From DAOVDI01 sp965373045 (lineage in GTDB: Bacteria; Acidobacteriota; Aminicenantia; Aminicenantales; Aminicenantaceae), in contig CBDVEQ010000187.1 in assembly GCA_965373045.1 (NCBI GenBank), positions 1 through 5,183 on the forward strand: 5,183 bases of DNA, in the 5' to 3' direction. The translations under genes were made by a program, and so were the position numbers. Shown here in pieces: positions 1-5,118 of this stretch (the stretch's first letter is position 1; every line of letters starts with the position of its first letter). The notes under the pieces are model-generated. The model saw only the letters and a list, made by a program, of their open reading frames with translations. It ran no database searches and was not told where the DNA came from.

Positions 1-1287
1 CCTTCCAGTGGGGCCGTTTCTTTGTTTTGCTACAATAACTTCTGCAATTCCTTTGACGCTCTCATCGTCTGGATTATAAAACTCCGGTCTGTAGATAAAA
101 ATAACGACATCTGCATCCTGTTCGATCGCACCAGACTCTCTCAAATCCGATAATTGAGGAATCGGCTTGGCCCGGGCCTTTTCCGGAGCCCGGCTGAGCT
201 GAGAAATGCCGACAACCGGAATTTGAAGTTCTTTGGCCAACTCTTTCAAAGACCGGGAAATAAAGGACATTTCCTGGACTCTGTTTTCATGTCGGATTCC
301 CGGCCGCATGAGCTGTATATAGTCTACGAAAACCAGGTCTAGATTCTGCTCCATCTTCAGCCGTCTGGTTTTAGCTTTCATTTCTATAACGGATAAAGCA
401 GGAGATTCATCCACAAATATCTTTGCATTGGAGAGGGACTCGGCGCCCAGTTTAAGCCTTTCAAACTCCTGGTCTCCGACAAAACCGGTGCGGAGTTTTT
501 GCAGATCGATCTGGGATTCTGAACACAAAAGGCGCATGACCAGCTGCTCCTTTGCCATCTCCAGGGAGAAGAATCCAACAGCAAGATCCGTCTTCAGACC
601 AACATGCTGAGAGATGTTCAAGCATAACGCGGTTTTACCCATGGAAGGGCGCGCTGCGACCACGATGAATTCAGATTTGTGGAACCCGGCTGTTAACGAA
701 TCCAGATCTCTGAACCCAGAGGGGATCCCGGTAACAGCCTCCTTCCTGTGCCGCAAATAGTCGATCCTCTCCAGGACCGGTTCGGTCAAGTTGTTCAGGG
801 CAACAAATCCGGGCTTGATCCTCTGTTCCGCAACATCGATGATGGCCGCCTGGGCTTCGTTCAGCAGAACATCCGCCTCGTCTTTTTGTTCATAGCTTGA
901 AGAAATGATCTTCGCAGACGATACGATCAAGCGCCGGAGCAGGGCTTTTTCCTTTATGATCCTGGCATAGTACTCGATGTTCAGGCTTTTTGGAACACCG
1001 TCCATTAAAGAAGAAAGGTAAGAAGCGCCCCCGATTTCCTCCAGAATCCCTTTTGTCTTCAGGCATTCACTCAAAGACAGGAGATCGACCGGGAGCCCTT
1101 TGTCAACCATATATACAATTTCATCAAGGATCTTCCTGTTTCTTTCCAGATAGAAATCATCCGTTGTGATCGCAGAAAGGACAACATTCAAGTTCTTGTT
1201 ATTAACAAGGATGCCGCCCAGCACCGTCTTCTCCACTTCAAGGCTATGAGGAGGGGTTTTTTTCAGGAACATTAAATCGATGTCCAT
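1..1287 (-). CDS. dnaB: Replicative DNA helicase DnaB, 3' end cut by window edge
   Basis: Replicative helicase that unwinds DNA at the fork as an ATP-driven hexamer on the lagging strand and recruits primase. The frame is open for 429 codons from the ATG to the window edge with no stop; family members are usually about 440-470 residues, so only a short C-terminal piece is missing. The N-terminal primase-interacting domain covers roughly residues 12-150 (PPHSLEVEKTVLGG near its start). The RecA-like ATPase domain starts near 185. It has Walker A ARPSMGKTAL (212-221, Lys218), the catalytic-Glu strand FFSLEM (Glu243), Walker B LVFVDYIQLM (Asp322), SQLSR (361-365), DLRESGAIEQDAD (381-393) and the arginine-finger motif KQRNGPTG (421-428, Arg423). 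No intein interrupts these usual insertion sites. The start is supported by GGAGG 9 nt upstream and by N-terminal homology; Met6 is a less well-placed alternative. It lies 134 nt after rplI. Confidence 0.96.
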   Translation of the reverse strand, partial: MDIDLMFLKKTPPHSLEVEKTVLGGILVNNKNLNVVLSAITTDDFYLERNRKILDEIVYMVDKGLPVDLLSLSECLKTKGILEEIGGASYLSSLMDGVPKSLNIEYYARIIKEKALLRRLIVSSAKIISSSYEQKDEADVLLNEAQAAIIDVAEQRIKPGFVALNNLTEPVLERIDYLRHRKEAVTGIPSGFRDLDSLTAGFHKSEFIVVAARPSMGKTALCLNISQHVGLKTDLAVGFFSLEMAKEQLVMRLLCSESQIDLQKLRTGFVGDQEFERLKLGAESLSNAKIFVDESPALSVIEMKAKTRRLKMEQNLDLVFVDYIQLMRPGIRHENRVQEMSFISRSLKELAKELQIPVVGISQLSRAPEKARAKPIPQLSDLRESGAIEQDADVVIFIYRPEFYNPDDESVKGIAEVIVAKQRNGPTGR

Positions 1288-1421
1288 CAATCCTCTCCTC
1301 CGGCAAATAGGCGCCTGTTATTAGTGTATAGAAACTTGCGCTGCATTTCCAGTATAGATTATTAATAAAACGTAAATAATCTTGGCTTGCTTGAATATTA
1401 CCAGTCTGCGGAAACAGTTTA
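1288..1421 (-). other. rplI-dnaB intergenic spacer
   Basis: This is the largest non-coding gap in the window, 134 nt and AT-rich in its centre. It holds a perfect 8-bp inverted repeat (1356-1382), a TATACT hexamer directly after the repeat in the transcribed direction (1350-1355), and the dnaB ribosome-binding site next to the start. TATACT resembles a sigma-70 -10 box, but no good -35 box lies 16-18 nt upstream; the best candidate, TTTACG, is only 14 nt away. A separate dnaB promoter is therefore possible but weakly supported. No GC-rich hairpin followed by a T-run is present, so I do not call a terminator. Confidence 0.5.
1356..1382 (-). repeat. Perfect 8-bp inverted repeat in rplI-dnaB spacer
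   Basis: The arms AGATTATT and AATAATCT are exact reverse complements separated by 11 nt (arms 1375-1382 and 1356-1363). As RNA it would form an AT-rich, weak hairpin with no following U-tract; as DNA it has the shape of a dimeric-regulator operator. Function is unknown and chance is possible in AT-rich spacer. Confidence 0.45.
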
Positions 1422-2078
1422 TTATTCTTTATTCTCGTCCGTTGTTTCACTGTAAGCTTCCACTTCTGCCGGCACTGTCTCTATGCTTCCCTCTTCCGGC
1501 TCAACCGGGTCCAAGGGTGCTTCTTGCTCTTGTTCCTTTTCGGCCATCACAGAAATATCTTCAGTTTGTTCATCTGTCTGTATTGTCTCTTTAGTTTTAA
1601 CTGATTCAATACTGGCATCTGGCTTTTCCTCCGCTCCCTCTTCGACAACAGCGATCTTGAGTTCGGCCCTGTCATCATGAAAAACCTTTACCGAAATAAT
1701 GTGTTGTCCCAATGTTTTGATCGGCTCAGATAGGAGAATTTTTCTTTTTTCGATCTCGAATCCCGCTGCATCCAAGGCCTCTTTGATATCAGCTACACTG
1801 ACCGAGCCAAACAAGCTTTCTTTTTCCCCGATTTTCCTCTTAAAAGTCAAGGTTGTCTGGTTGAGGCGATCAATGATCTCATTATAAGAGGACATTTCTT
1901 TTTCGAGTTTTTTACGTAGAGCCTTCTGTTCCATCTTGATCATCTTCAGGTTTGACGGGGTCACTCGAAGAGCAATATTCTTAGGGAGAAGGTAATTCCT
2001 GCCGTAACCAGCAGCAACATCAATGATATCTCCCCTTTTCCCAAGGTTTTCTATGTTTTCTTTTAGGATTATTTTCAT
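1422..2078 (-). CDS. rplI: 50S ribosomal protein L9 (bL9) with long acidic C-terminal tail
   Basis: Large-subunit protein that binds 23S rRNA near the L1 stalk base and reaches out from the ribosome on a long helix. The product is 218 residues, well above the usual 147-150. The N-terminal rRNA-binding domain (1-47) shows MKIILKENIENLGKRG and the signature GYGRNYLLPKNIA (24-36). The charged connecting helix covers about 41-75. The C-terminal domain (about 77-145) includes GEKESLFGSVS. Residues 146-218 form an extra low-complexity tail with about 26 Asp/Glu and only 5 Lys. The start was set at the ATG preceded by GGAGG at 4 nt. The same frame stays open upstream into rpsR (to 2186), but that extension has no L9 homology. 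It lies 26 nt after rpsR, in the classic S6-S18-L9 cluster. Identification is certain; the tail has no role I can name. Confidence 0.97.
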   Translation of the reverse strand: MKIILKENIENLGKRGDIIDVAAGYGRNYLLPKNIALRVTPSNLKMIKMEQKALRKKLEKEMSSYNEIIDRLNQTTLTFKRKIGEKESLFGSVSVADIKEALDAAGFEIEKRKILLSEPIKTLGQHIISVKVFHDDRAELKIAVVEEGAEEKPDASIESVKTKETIQTDEQTEDISVMAEKEQEQEAPLDPVEPEEGSIETVPAEVEAYSETTDENKE

Positions 2079-2082
2079 CTTT

Positions 2083-2087
2083 CCTCC
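2083..2087 (-). promoter_or_regulatory. RBS that fixes the rplI start
   Basis: GGAGG lies 4 nt before the ATG at 2078. The open frame extends 36 codons further upstream over the 3' end of rpsR; this site together with L9 homology beginning at MKIILKEN places the true start here. Confidence 0.8.
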
Positions 2088-2104
2088 AGAATAAACGAAA
2101 CGCC

Positions 2105-2359
2105 CTAATCCATGATGTATGGCAGCAGGGCCATTAACCGGGCTCTTTTTATAGCCGTTGAAAGTTTTCTTTGATGAAAGGCACACGTGCCGGTAATCCG
2201 TCGCGGGGAAATCTTGCCTCTTTCCGGCACGTATCTCCTCAATATGTCCACATCCTTATAATCGATTTCCTTCACATTCCTTTCGCAAAATCGACAGACT
2301 TTCCGTCTTGGGGGGAAATATCTACGATAGGGTTTAGTCGGTCTATTTTCTCTAGCCAT
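2105..2359 (-). CDS. rpsR: 30S ribosomal protein S18 (bS18), cysteine-containing form
   Basis: Small-subunit platform protein that pairs with S6 and binds the central domain of 16S rRNA. At 84 residues it is normal length. The basic N-terminus is followed by the conserved core: KEIDYKDVDILRRYVPERGK (30-49), ISPRRITGT (50-58) and LSTAIKRARLMALLPY near the C-terminus. Cys22-x2-Cys25 and Cys59-x2-His62 make a complete set of four possible zinc ligands, as expected for the 'C+' version of ribosomal proteins known to occur in Zn-binding and Zn-free variants. The start has GGAGG 8 nt upstream, inside the last codons of rpsF. Only 3 nt separate the rpsF stop from this ATG, so translational coupling is likely; it would help equimolar S6 and S18. 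Zinc binding is inferred, not shown. Confidence 0.97.
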   Translation of the reverse strand: MARENRPTKPYRRYFPPRRKVCRFCERNVKEIDYKDVDILRRYVPERGKISPRRITGTCAFHQRKLSTAIKRARLMALLPYIMD

Positions 2360-2374
2360 ATCTTACTCCTCCTC
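2360..2374 (-). promoter_or_regulatory. rpsR RBS embedded in the rpsF stop region
   Basis: The final Glu codons of rpsF (GAGGAGGAG, 2366-2374) serve as the Shine-Dalgarno sequence for rpsR. They are followed by TAA, three bases, then ATG. The arrangement lets a terminating ribosome restart directly. Confidence 0.75.
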
Positions 2375-2785
2375 GCCTATCTTTTCGACTGGCACTGGGG
2401 TTTCCTCGCCCGCACCTGGATTTATTTCCGCGGGCTCTTCCCGGGAAGGCTGCTCTTCCTTTTTGGGCTTATCCTTTTTCTTTTTCCGGACATTCTCTTT
2501 TTGGTCCTTTTGTAATGTCATATAGCGAAGGACCTGTTCCATCTGCTTGAATCGCCGTTCCATTTCAGCAGGAACCTCAGGTTCTCCTTGATAATGAAAA
2601 AAGACATAGTATGCTTCAGTAAATTTATTGACGGGATAAGCAAGCCGTCTTTTCCCCCATTTGTCGATATTGTCCATTTTGCCTTTTTTCTTGGACACAA
2701 CGCCTGCCATATCCTCGATGAGTTTTTCGATCTCCTCTTCAGGCAGATTAGGGGCAATTAAAAAAGCTGTTTCGTAAAGTCTCAT
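2363..2785 (-). CDS. rpsF: 30S ribosomal protein S6 (bS6) with charged C-terminal tail
   Basis: Small-subunit protein that forms a heterodimer with S18 on the platform. The product is 140 residues. The ferredoxin-like fold covers about 1-92: MRLYETAFLI opens strand 1, DKWGKRRLAYPV (41-52) is the family hallmark, and AYYVFFHY (58-65) is a core strand. From about residue 97 the sequence turns into a Lys-rich stretch (RKKKKDKPKK, 100-109) and then an acidic Pro/Glu-rich end finishing in EEE. C-terminal tails vary in this family, and in Escherichia coli the S6 tail is extended with glutamates after translation; here both a basic and an acidic block are encoded. The start has AAGGAGGT 4 nt upstream, a strong site. 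It is first of the S6-S18-L9 set, and no ssb lies between it and rpsR. A hairpin sits in the leader. Confidence 0.97.
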   Translation of the reverse strand: MRLYETAFLIAPNLPEEEIEKLIEDMAGVVSKKKGKMDNIDKWGKRRLAYPVNKFTEAYYVFFHYQGEPEVPAEMERRFKQMEQVLRYMTLQKDQKENVRKKKKDKPKKEEQPSREEPAEINPGAGEETPVPVEKIGEEE

Positions 2786-2789
2786 TCTG

Positions 2790-2797
2790 ACCTCCTT
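2790..2797 (-). promoter_or_regulatory. Strong RBS of rpsF
   Basis: AAGGAGGT matches the anti-Shine-Dalgarno sequence almost fully and lies 4 nt before the ATG. It sits 8 nt after the end of the leader hairpin, so it stays unpaired in that fold. Confidence 0.75.
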
Positions 2798-2805
2798 ATG
2801 GATTT

Positions 2806-2841
2806 AAAGCTCCCTCTCTTATAGAAGGAACAAGAAGCTTT
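2806..2841 (-). promoter_or_regulatory. Hairpin in the pth-rpsF spacer (possible rpsF leader element)
   Basis: AAAGCT (2836-2841) pairs with AGCTTT (2806-2811), and the stem can extend to 10 bp with G-T pairs (2832-2841 with 2806-2815) around a 16-nt loop. No U-run follows, so it is not an intrinsic terminator. Many bacteria carry an S6:S18-binding leader upstream of rpsF that lets the pair repress its own mRNA. The position fits, but I do not see the conserved unpaired CCG of that motif, so autoregulation here is only a possibility. It may instead be a processing or stability hairpin. Confidence 0.35.
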
Positions 2842-2842
2842 T

Positions 2843-3439
2843 CTATAAAATTTCTGTTATTTTCTTTCCTGTTGTTTTCTTTTGGTTGTATGTATTCATG
2901 GCTGTCTCAATACTACCAGCCAAAATCATTTCAAGCGCATCCTGTGCTTTATTCATGCTTTCCATGACAATGGGCTGTTCTTCTTTTGTAAAAGAGGATA
3001 GAACAAAATCGGCCGCATCCATATTTGGATCCAACGGCCCGATACCGATCCGTATCCTTGGGAAATTTGCCGTCTGGATATCCTGGACAATGGATCTCAT
3101 CCCTTTGTGCGACCCGGCTCCTCCTTCCTTTCTGACTCTGATCTCTCCTAGAGAAAGATCAAGGTCATCATAAATGATGATTATGTTTTCCGGTGCAATT
3201 CCGGCCTCATCCGTGATACGTTTAACAGCCTGGCCGCTGTTATTCATATAGGTCTGTGGCAGCGCGAGCAAAATCCTGTCTCCGGCCATATCGACAACTA
3301 TTGTCCTGGATAAATACCTTCTTTTTTTCAACCTGATATTCCTGTTCTTTGCCATAGTCTTCACCAGAGAAAATCCGACATTATGTCTTGTCCCTGAATA
3401 AGCTTTGCCTGGATTTCCCAGTCCAACCACGGCCCACAA
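2843..3439 (-). CDS. pth: Peptidyl-tRNA hydrolase Pth, TTG start
   Basis: Cytoplasmic enzyme that cleaves the ester bond of peptidyl-tRNAs dropped from ribosomes, recycling tRNA. At 198 residues it is usual length (185-205). Motifs: GLGNPG (6-11), TRHNVGF (17-23) with the catalytic His19, PQTYMNNSG (61-69) with Asn66, YDDLDL (90-95) with Asp91, the equivalent of the Asp that orients the catalytic His, and GAGSHKGMRSI (107-117) with His111. Lys112 stands where Escherichia coli has Asn114; the pocket otherwise looks intact. Basic residues close the C-terminus. The start is TTG, chosen because a same-frame TAA (the rplY stop) lies two codons upstream, AAGGAG is 6 nt before it, and GLGNPG begins at the expected distance from the N-terminus. 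It lies 3 nt after rplY, which suggests coupled translation. It ends in TAG, 57 nt before rpsF. Confidence 0.97.
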   Translation of the reverse strand: MWAVVGLGNPGKAYSGTRHNVGFSLVKTMAKNRNIRLKKRRYLSRTIVVDMAGDRILLALPQTYMNNSGQAVKRITDEAGIAPENIIIIYDDLDLSLGEIRVRKEGGAGSHKGMRSIVQDIQTANFPRIRIGIGPLDPNMDAADFVLSSFTKEEQPIVMESMNKAQDALEMILAGSIETAMNTYNQKKTTGKKITEIL

Positions 3440-3442
3440 ATA

Positions 3443-4108
3443 TTACTCCTTCTTCTCTTCCTTGTCTTCTTCTTGTTTTTCAGCCTCTGCGCTTTCCACT
3501 TCTTCTCCTTCAACAGCTTCTTCTTCGATCTCCTCAACTTCAACTTCTTCTTCCTTGGTCGGGGCTGAGATGAGAACGATTACGCTCATGGGATCGCTCA
3601 AGAATTTTATCCCTTCCGGAGTTGGAATTTCCTCGATTTTAAGGCTTTGATTCATGTGAAGCTCACTGATATCGACTTTAATGCTATCAGGAATATATTG
3701 AGGCAAACATTCGACCTCCACTTTTCGGGTGACAAAATCGACAAAACCACCTTCTGTCTTCACGCCAACTGAATCCCCAACCAGGGAAAAAGGAACCGAA
3801 ACCGTAATTTCCTTGTCCATCGCGACCTGAATAAGATCTGTATGAAGAAGCTCGTCCGAAACAGGATCGATCTGCATCATTGTTAATATCGCATTTCTGG
3901 TTTCTGATCCGAAAGTAACTTTAAATATGGTATTCACGCCTGATTCCGACTTCAAAATATCAATAACATCCTGTTTATCCAAAGTCAGGGGAACAGTCTC
4001 GGTCTCTGTACCATAAAAGATTCCGGGGATCTTGCCCTCCCGCCTTAATCTGCGGGATGCATTTTTACCGAAAAGATCCCGTTTTTCGCATTTAATCGCA
4101 ATAGCCAT
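3443..4108 (-). CDS. rplY: 50S ribosomal protein L25, long TL5/CTC form, with acidic tail
   Basis: Large-subunit protein that binds 5S rRNA; also called Ctc, the general stress protein name from Bacillus. The product is 221 residues and two-domain, like Thermus TL5, rather than the short ~95-residue Escherichia coli form. The N-terminal 5S-binding L25 domain covers about 4-93, with GKNASRRLRREGKIPGIFYG (14-33) as its signature and LLHTDLIQV (88-96) at its end. The C-terminal beta-rich TL5 domain covers about 100-183 and includes PFSLVGDSVGVKTEGG (106-121). Residues 185-221 are a Glu-rich low-complexity tail ending in KEEKKE. The ATG start has AAGGAGG 10 nt upstream, overlapping the prs stop codon. 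It lies 15 nt after prs; prs-ctc-pth is a widely conserved order. Confidence 0.96.
   Translation of the reverse strand: MAIAIKCEKRDLFGKNASRRLRREGKIPGIFYGTETETVPLTLDKQDVIDILKSESGVNTIFKVTFGSETRNAILTMMQIDPVSDELLHTDLIQVAMDKEITVSVPFSLVGDSVGVKTEGGFVDFVTRKVEVECLPQYIPDSIKVDISELHMNQSLKIEEIPTPEGIKFLSDPMSVIVLISAPTKEEEVEVEEIEEEAVEGEEVESAEAEKQEEDKEEKKE
3446..3451 (-). promoter_or_regulatory. RBS that fixes the TTG start of pth
   Basis: AAGGAG directly abuts the rplY stop TAA and lies 6 nt before the TTG at 3439. It is made of the last codons of rplY, so translation of the two genes is probably coupled. No ATG or GTG lies between the stop and the conserved GLGNPG except an in-frame GTG at codon 4, which is too close to the motif and less well spaced. 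Confidence 0.75.
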
Positions 4109-4118
4109 TTTGCTGCTT

Positions 4119-4125
4119 CCTCCTT
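4119..4125 (-). promoter_or_regulatory. rplY RBS overlapping the prs stop
   Basis: AAGGAGG shares its first two bases with the prs stop codon TAA (4124-4126) and lies 10 nt before the rplY ATG, slightly longer than the usual spacing. Confidence 0.65.
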
Positions 4126-5065
4126 ATTCAAACAAAGTACTAACAGAGCTGCCTTGGTTAATTCTTCGAATCGCCTCGCCAAACAATTCTGCCACTGATA
4201 GGATAACGATCTTCTGCAAGGATTTGTCATTTATAGGTATGGTATTCGTTATGATCAACTCTTCAAGTTGAGAGGCTTTTATCCGGTCTTTGGCCTGCCC
4301 CGATAGAACACCATGCGTGCAGGCAGAATATATTTTTTTTGCCCCGTTCTCTTTTATTGCATTAACGCTTTCAACCAGTGTTCCGCCTGTGTCTACCATA
4401 TCATCAAGAATGACAACATTCCTGTTTTTCACCTTTCCTATGACATTATAAACGCGCGCAATATTGGGAGCTGGCCTCCGTTTATCAATAATGGCCAGGT
4501 CCGCATTTATGCGTTTTGCAAACCACTTGGCCCTGCCCACACCACCGGCATCCGGAGATACTATTGTCAGATCATCCAAATTCAAATTTTCCACATATTT
4601 GGCCAGGACCGGGGCAGCAACAAGGTTGTCCACAGGAACAGAGAAAAATCCCTGGATCTGGGGAGAATGAAGGTCCATGGTCAAAACCCTGTTCGCACCG
4701 GCTGTCTCCAGAAGATCAGCCATCAATCGTGCGGATATCGGGACCCGGGGTCTATCTTTCCAATCCTGCCGGGCATAGCTGTAATAAGGAATTACTGCTG
4801 TTATCCTCTCTGCAGATGCACGTTTTAGAGCATCGATCATGATAAACAGTTCCATCATGTGGAAATTTACATCAAACGAGCCGGCCTGAATGACATAGAC
4901 ATCTTCCCCGCGAACATTTTCATCAATAGAAAAACGAATCTCTCCATCACTGAACCGGCTTAATTTGCAGGCACCCAGGGTTGTTTCCATGTACCGGACA
5001 ATGTCTTTTGCAAGCATTGGATTTGACGATCCGGCAAATATTTTGAACGTTTCCTTGTTTCCCAC
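4124..5065 (-). CDS. prs: Ribose-phosphate pyrophosphokinase (PRPP synthetase), GTG start
   Basis: Makes phosphoribosyl pyrophosphate from ribose 5-phosphate and ATP, the precursor for purines, pyrimidines, NAD, His and Trp. The product is 313 residues, typical of class I enzymes (about 310-320). It has two phosphoribosyltransferase-like domains. Motifs: FSDGEIRFSIDENVRG (38-53), MMELFIMIDALKRASA (70-85), YARQDWKDRPRVPISA (97-112) in the ATP-binding loop region, MDLHSPQIQGFF (130-141) with metal-binding His133, DAGGVGRAK (172-180), AIIDKRR (191-197) with the catalytic Lys195 and Arg197, and the PRPP-binding loop VVILDDMVDTGGTL (217-230). Trp102 replaces the Arg or Lys that usually follows RQD. 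The start is GTG: AGGAGGAG lies 5 nt upstream and an in-frame TGA immediately precedes it, excluding any earlier start. It follows tRNA-Gln by 53 nt and was probably read from a promoter outside the window. Confidence 0.97.
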   Translation of the reverse strand: MGNKETFKIFAGSSNPMLAKDIVRYMETTLGACKLSRFSDGEIRFSIDENVRGEDVYVIQAGSFDVNFHMMELFIMIDALKRASAERITAVIPYYSYARQDWKDRPRVPISARLMADLLETAGANRVLTMDLHSPQIQGFFSVPVDNLVAAPVLAKYVENLNLDDLTIVSPDAGGVGRAKWFAKRINADLAIIDKRRPAPNIARVYNVIGKVKNRNVVILDDMVDTGGTLVESVNAIKENGAKKIYSACTHGVLSGQAKDRIKASQLEELIITNTIPINDKSLQKIVILSVAELFGEAIRRINQGSSVSTLFE

Positions 5066-5070
5066 TCAAT

Positions 5071-5078
5071 CTCCTCCT
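5071..5078 (-). promoter_or_regulatory. RBS that fixes the GTG start of prs
   Basis: AGGAGGAG lies 5 nt before the GTG at 5065. The codon directly before GTG is an in-frame TGA, so this is the most upstream start possible in the frame. Confidence 0.8.
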
Positions 5079-5097
5079 ATAAATTCTTTTCCACATT

Positions 5098-5111
5098 GGG
5101 ATATTCATCCC
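5098..5111 (-). repeat. Short hairpin between tRNA-Gln and prs
   Basis: GGGAT and ATCCC pair perfectly (5 bp) around a 4-nt loop, 7 nt after the encoded CCA end of the tRNA. No T-run follows, so it is not a terminator. It could mark where the tRNA is trimmed from a joint transcript with prs, but a stem this short may be chance. Confidence 0.3.
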
Positions 5112-5118
5112 GCAACTC

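Noticed and set aside
1..1287. Intein insertion in dnaB, common in some lineages
   Set aside because: Walker A, Walker B, the SQLSR region and the KQRNGPTG motif are all uninterrupted in the visible part.
1244..1450. Minus-strand open frame of 68 codons bridging the rplI-dnaB spacer
   Set aside because: It starts with GTG inside rplI and ends inside dnaB in other frames, has no clear RBS and no recognisable motif; the spacer is better read as non-coding.
2079..2186. A 36-codon N-terminal extension of L9
   Set aside because: It overlaps the 3' end of rpsR, has no L9 homology, and the ATG at 2078 has its own GGAGG.
2171..2515. Plus-strand open frame of 114 codons with a hydrophobic, membrane-like product
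   Set aside because: It is antisense to rpsR and the Lys/Glu-rich end of rpsF; the complement of AAG/GAG/GAA codons reads as Leu, Phe and Ser, which explains the hydrophobicity. Both opposite genes are certain.
2806..2841. Intrinsic terminator after pth
   Set aside because: The hairpin is followed by AAATCC and then the rpsF RBS, with no T-tract, so it cannot act as a standard rho-independent terminator.
4313..4828. Plus-strand open frame of 171 codons
   Set aside because: It lies wholly antisense to prs, shows no recognisable family, and overlaps highly conserved Prs motifs.
5098..5111. Intrinsic terminator after tRNA-Gln
   Set aside because: The stem is only 5 bp and is followed by AATGTGG with no T-run.
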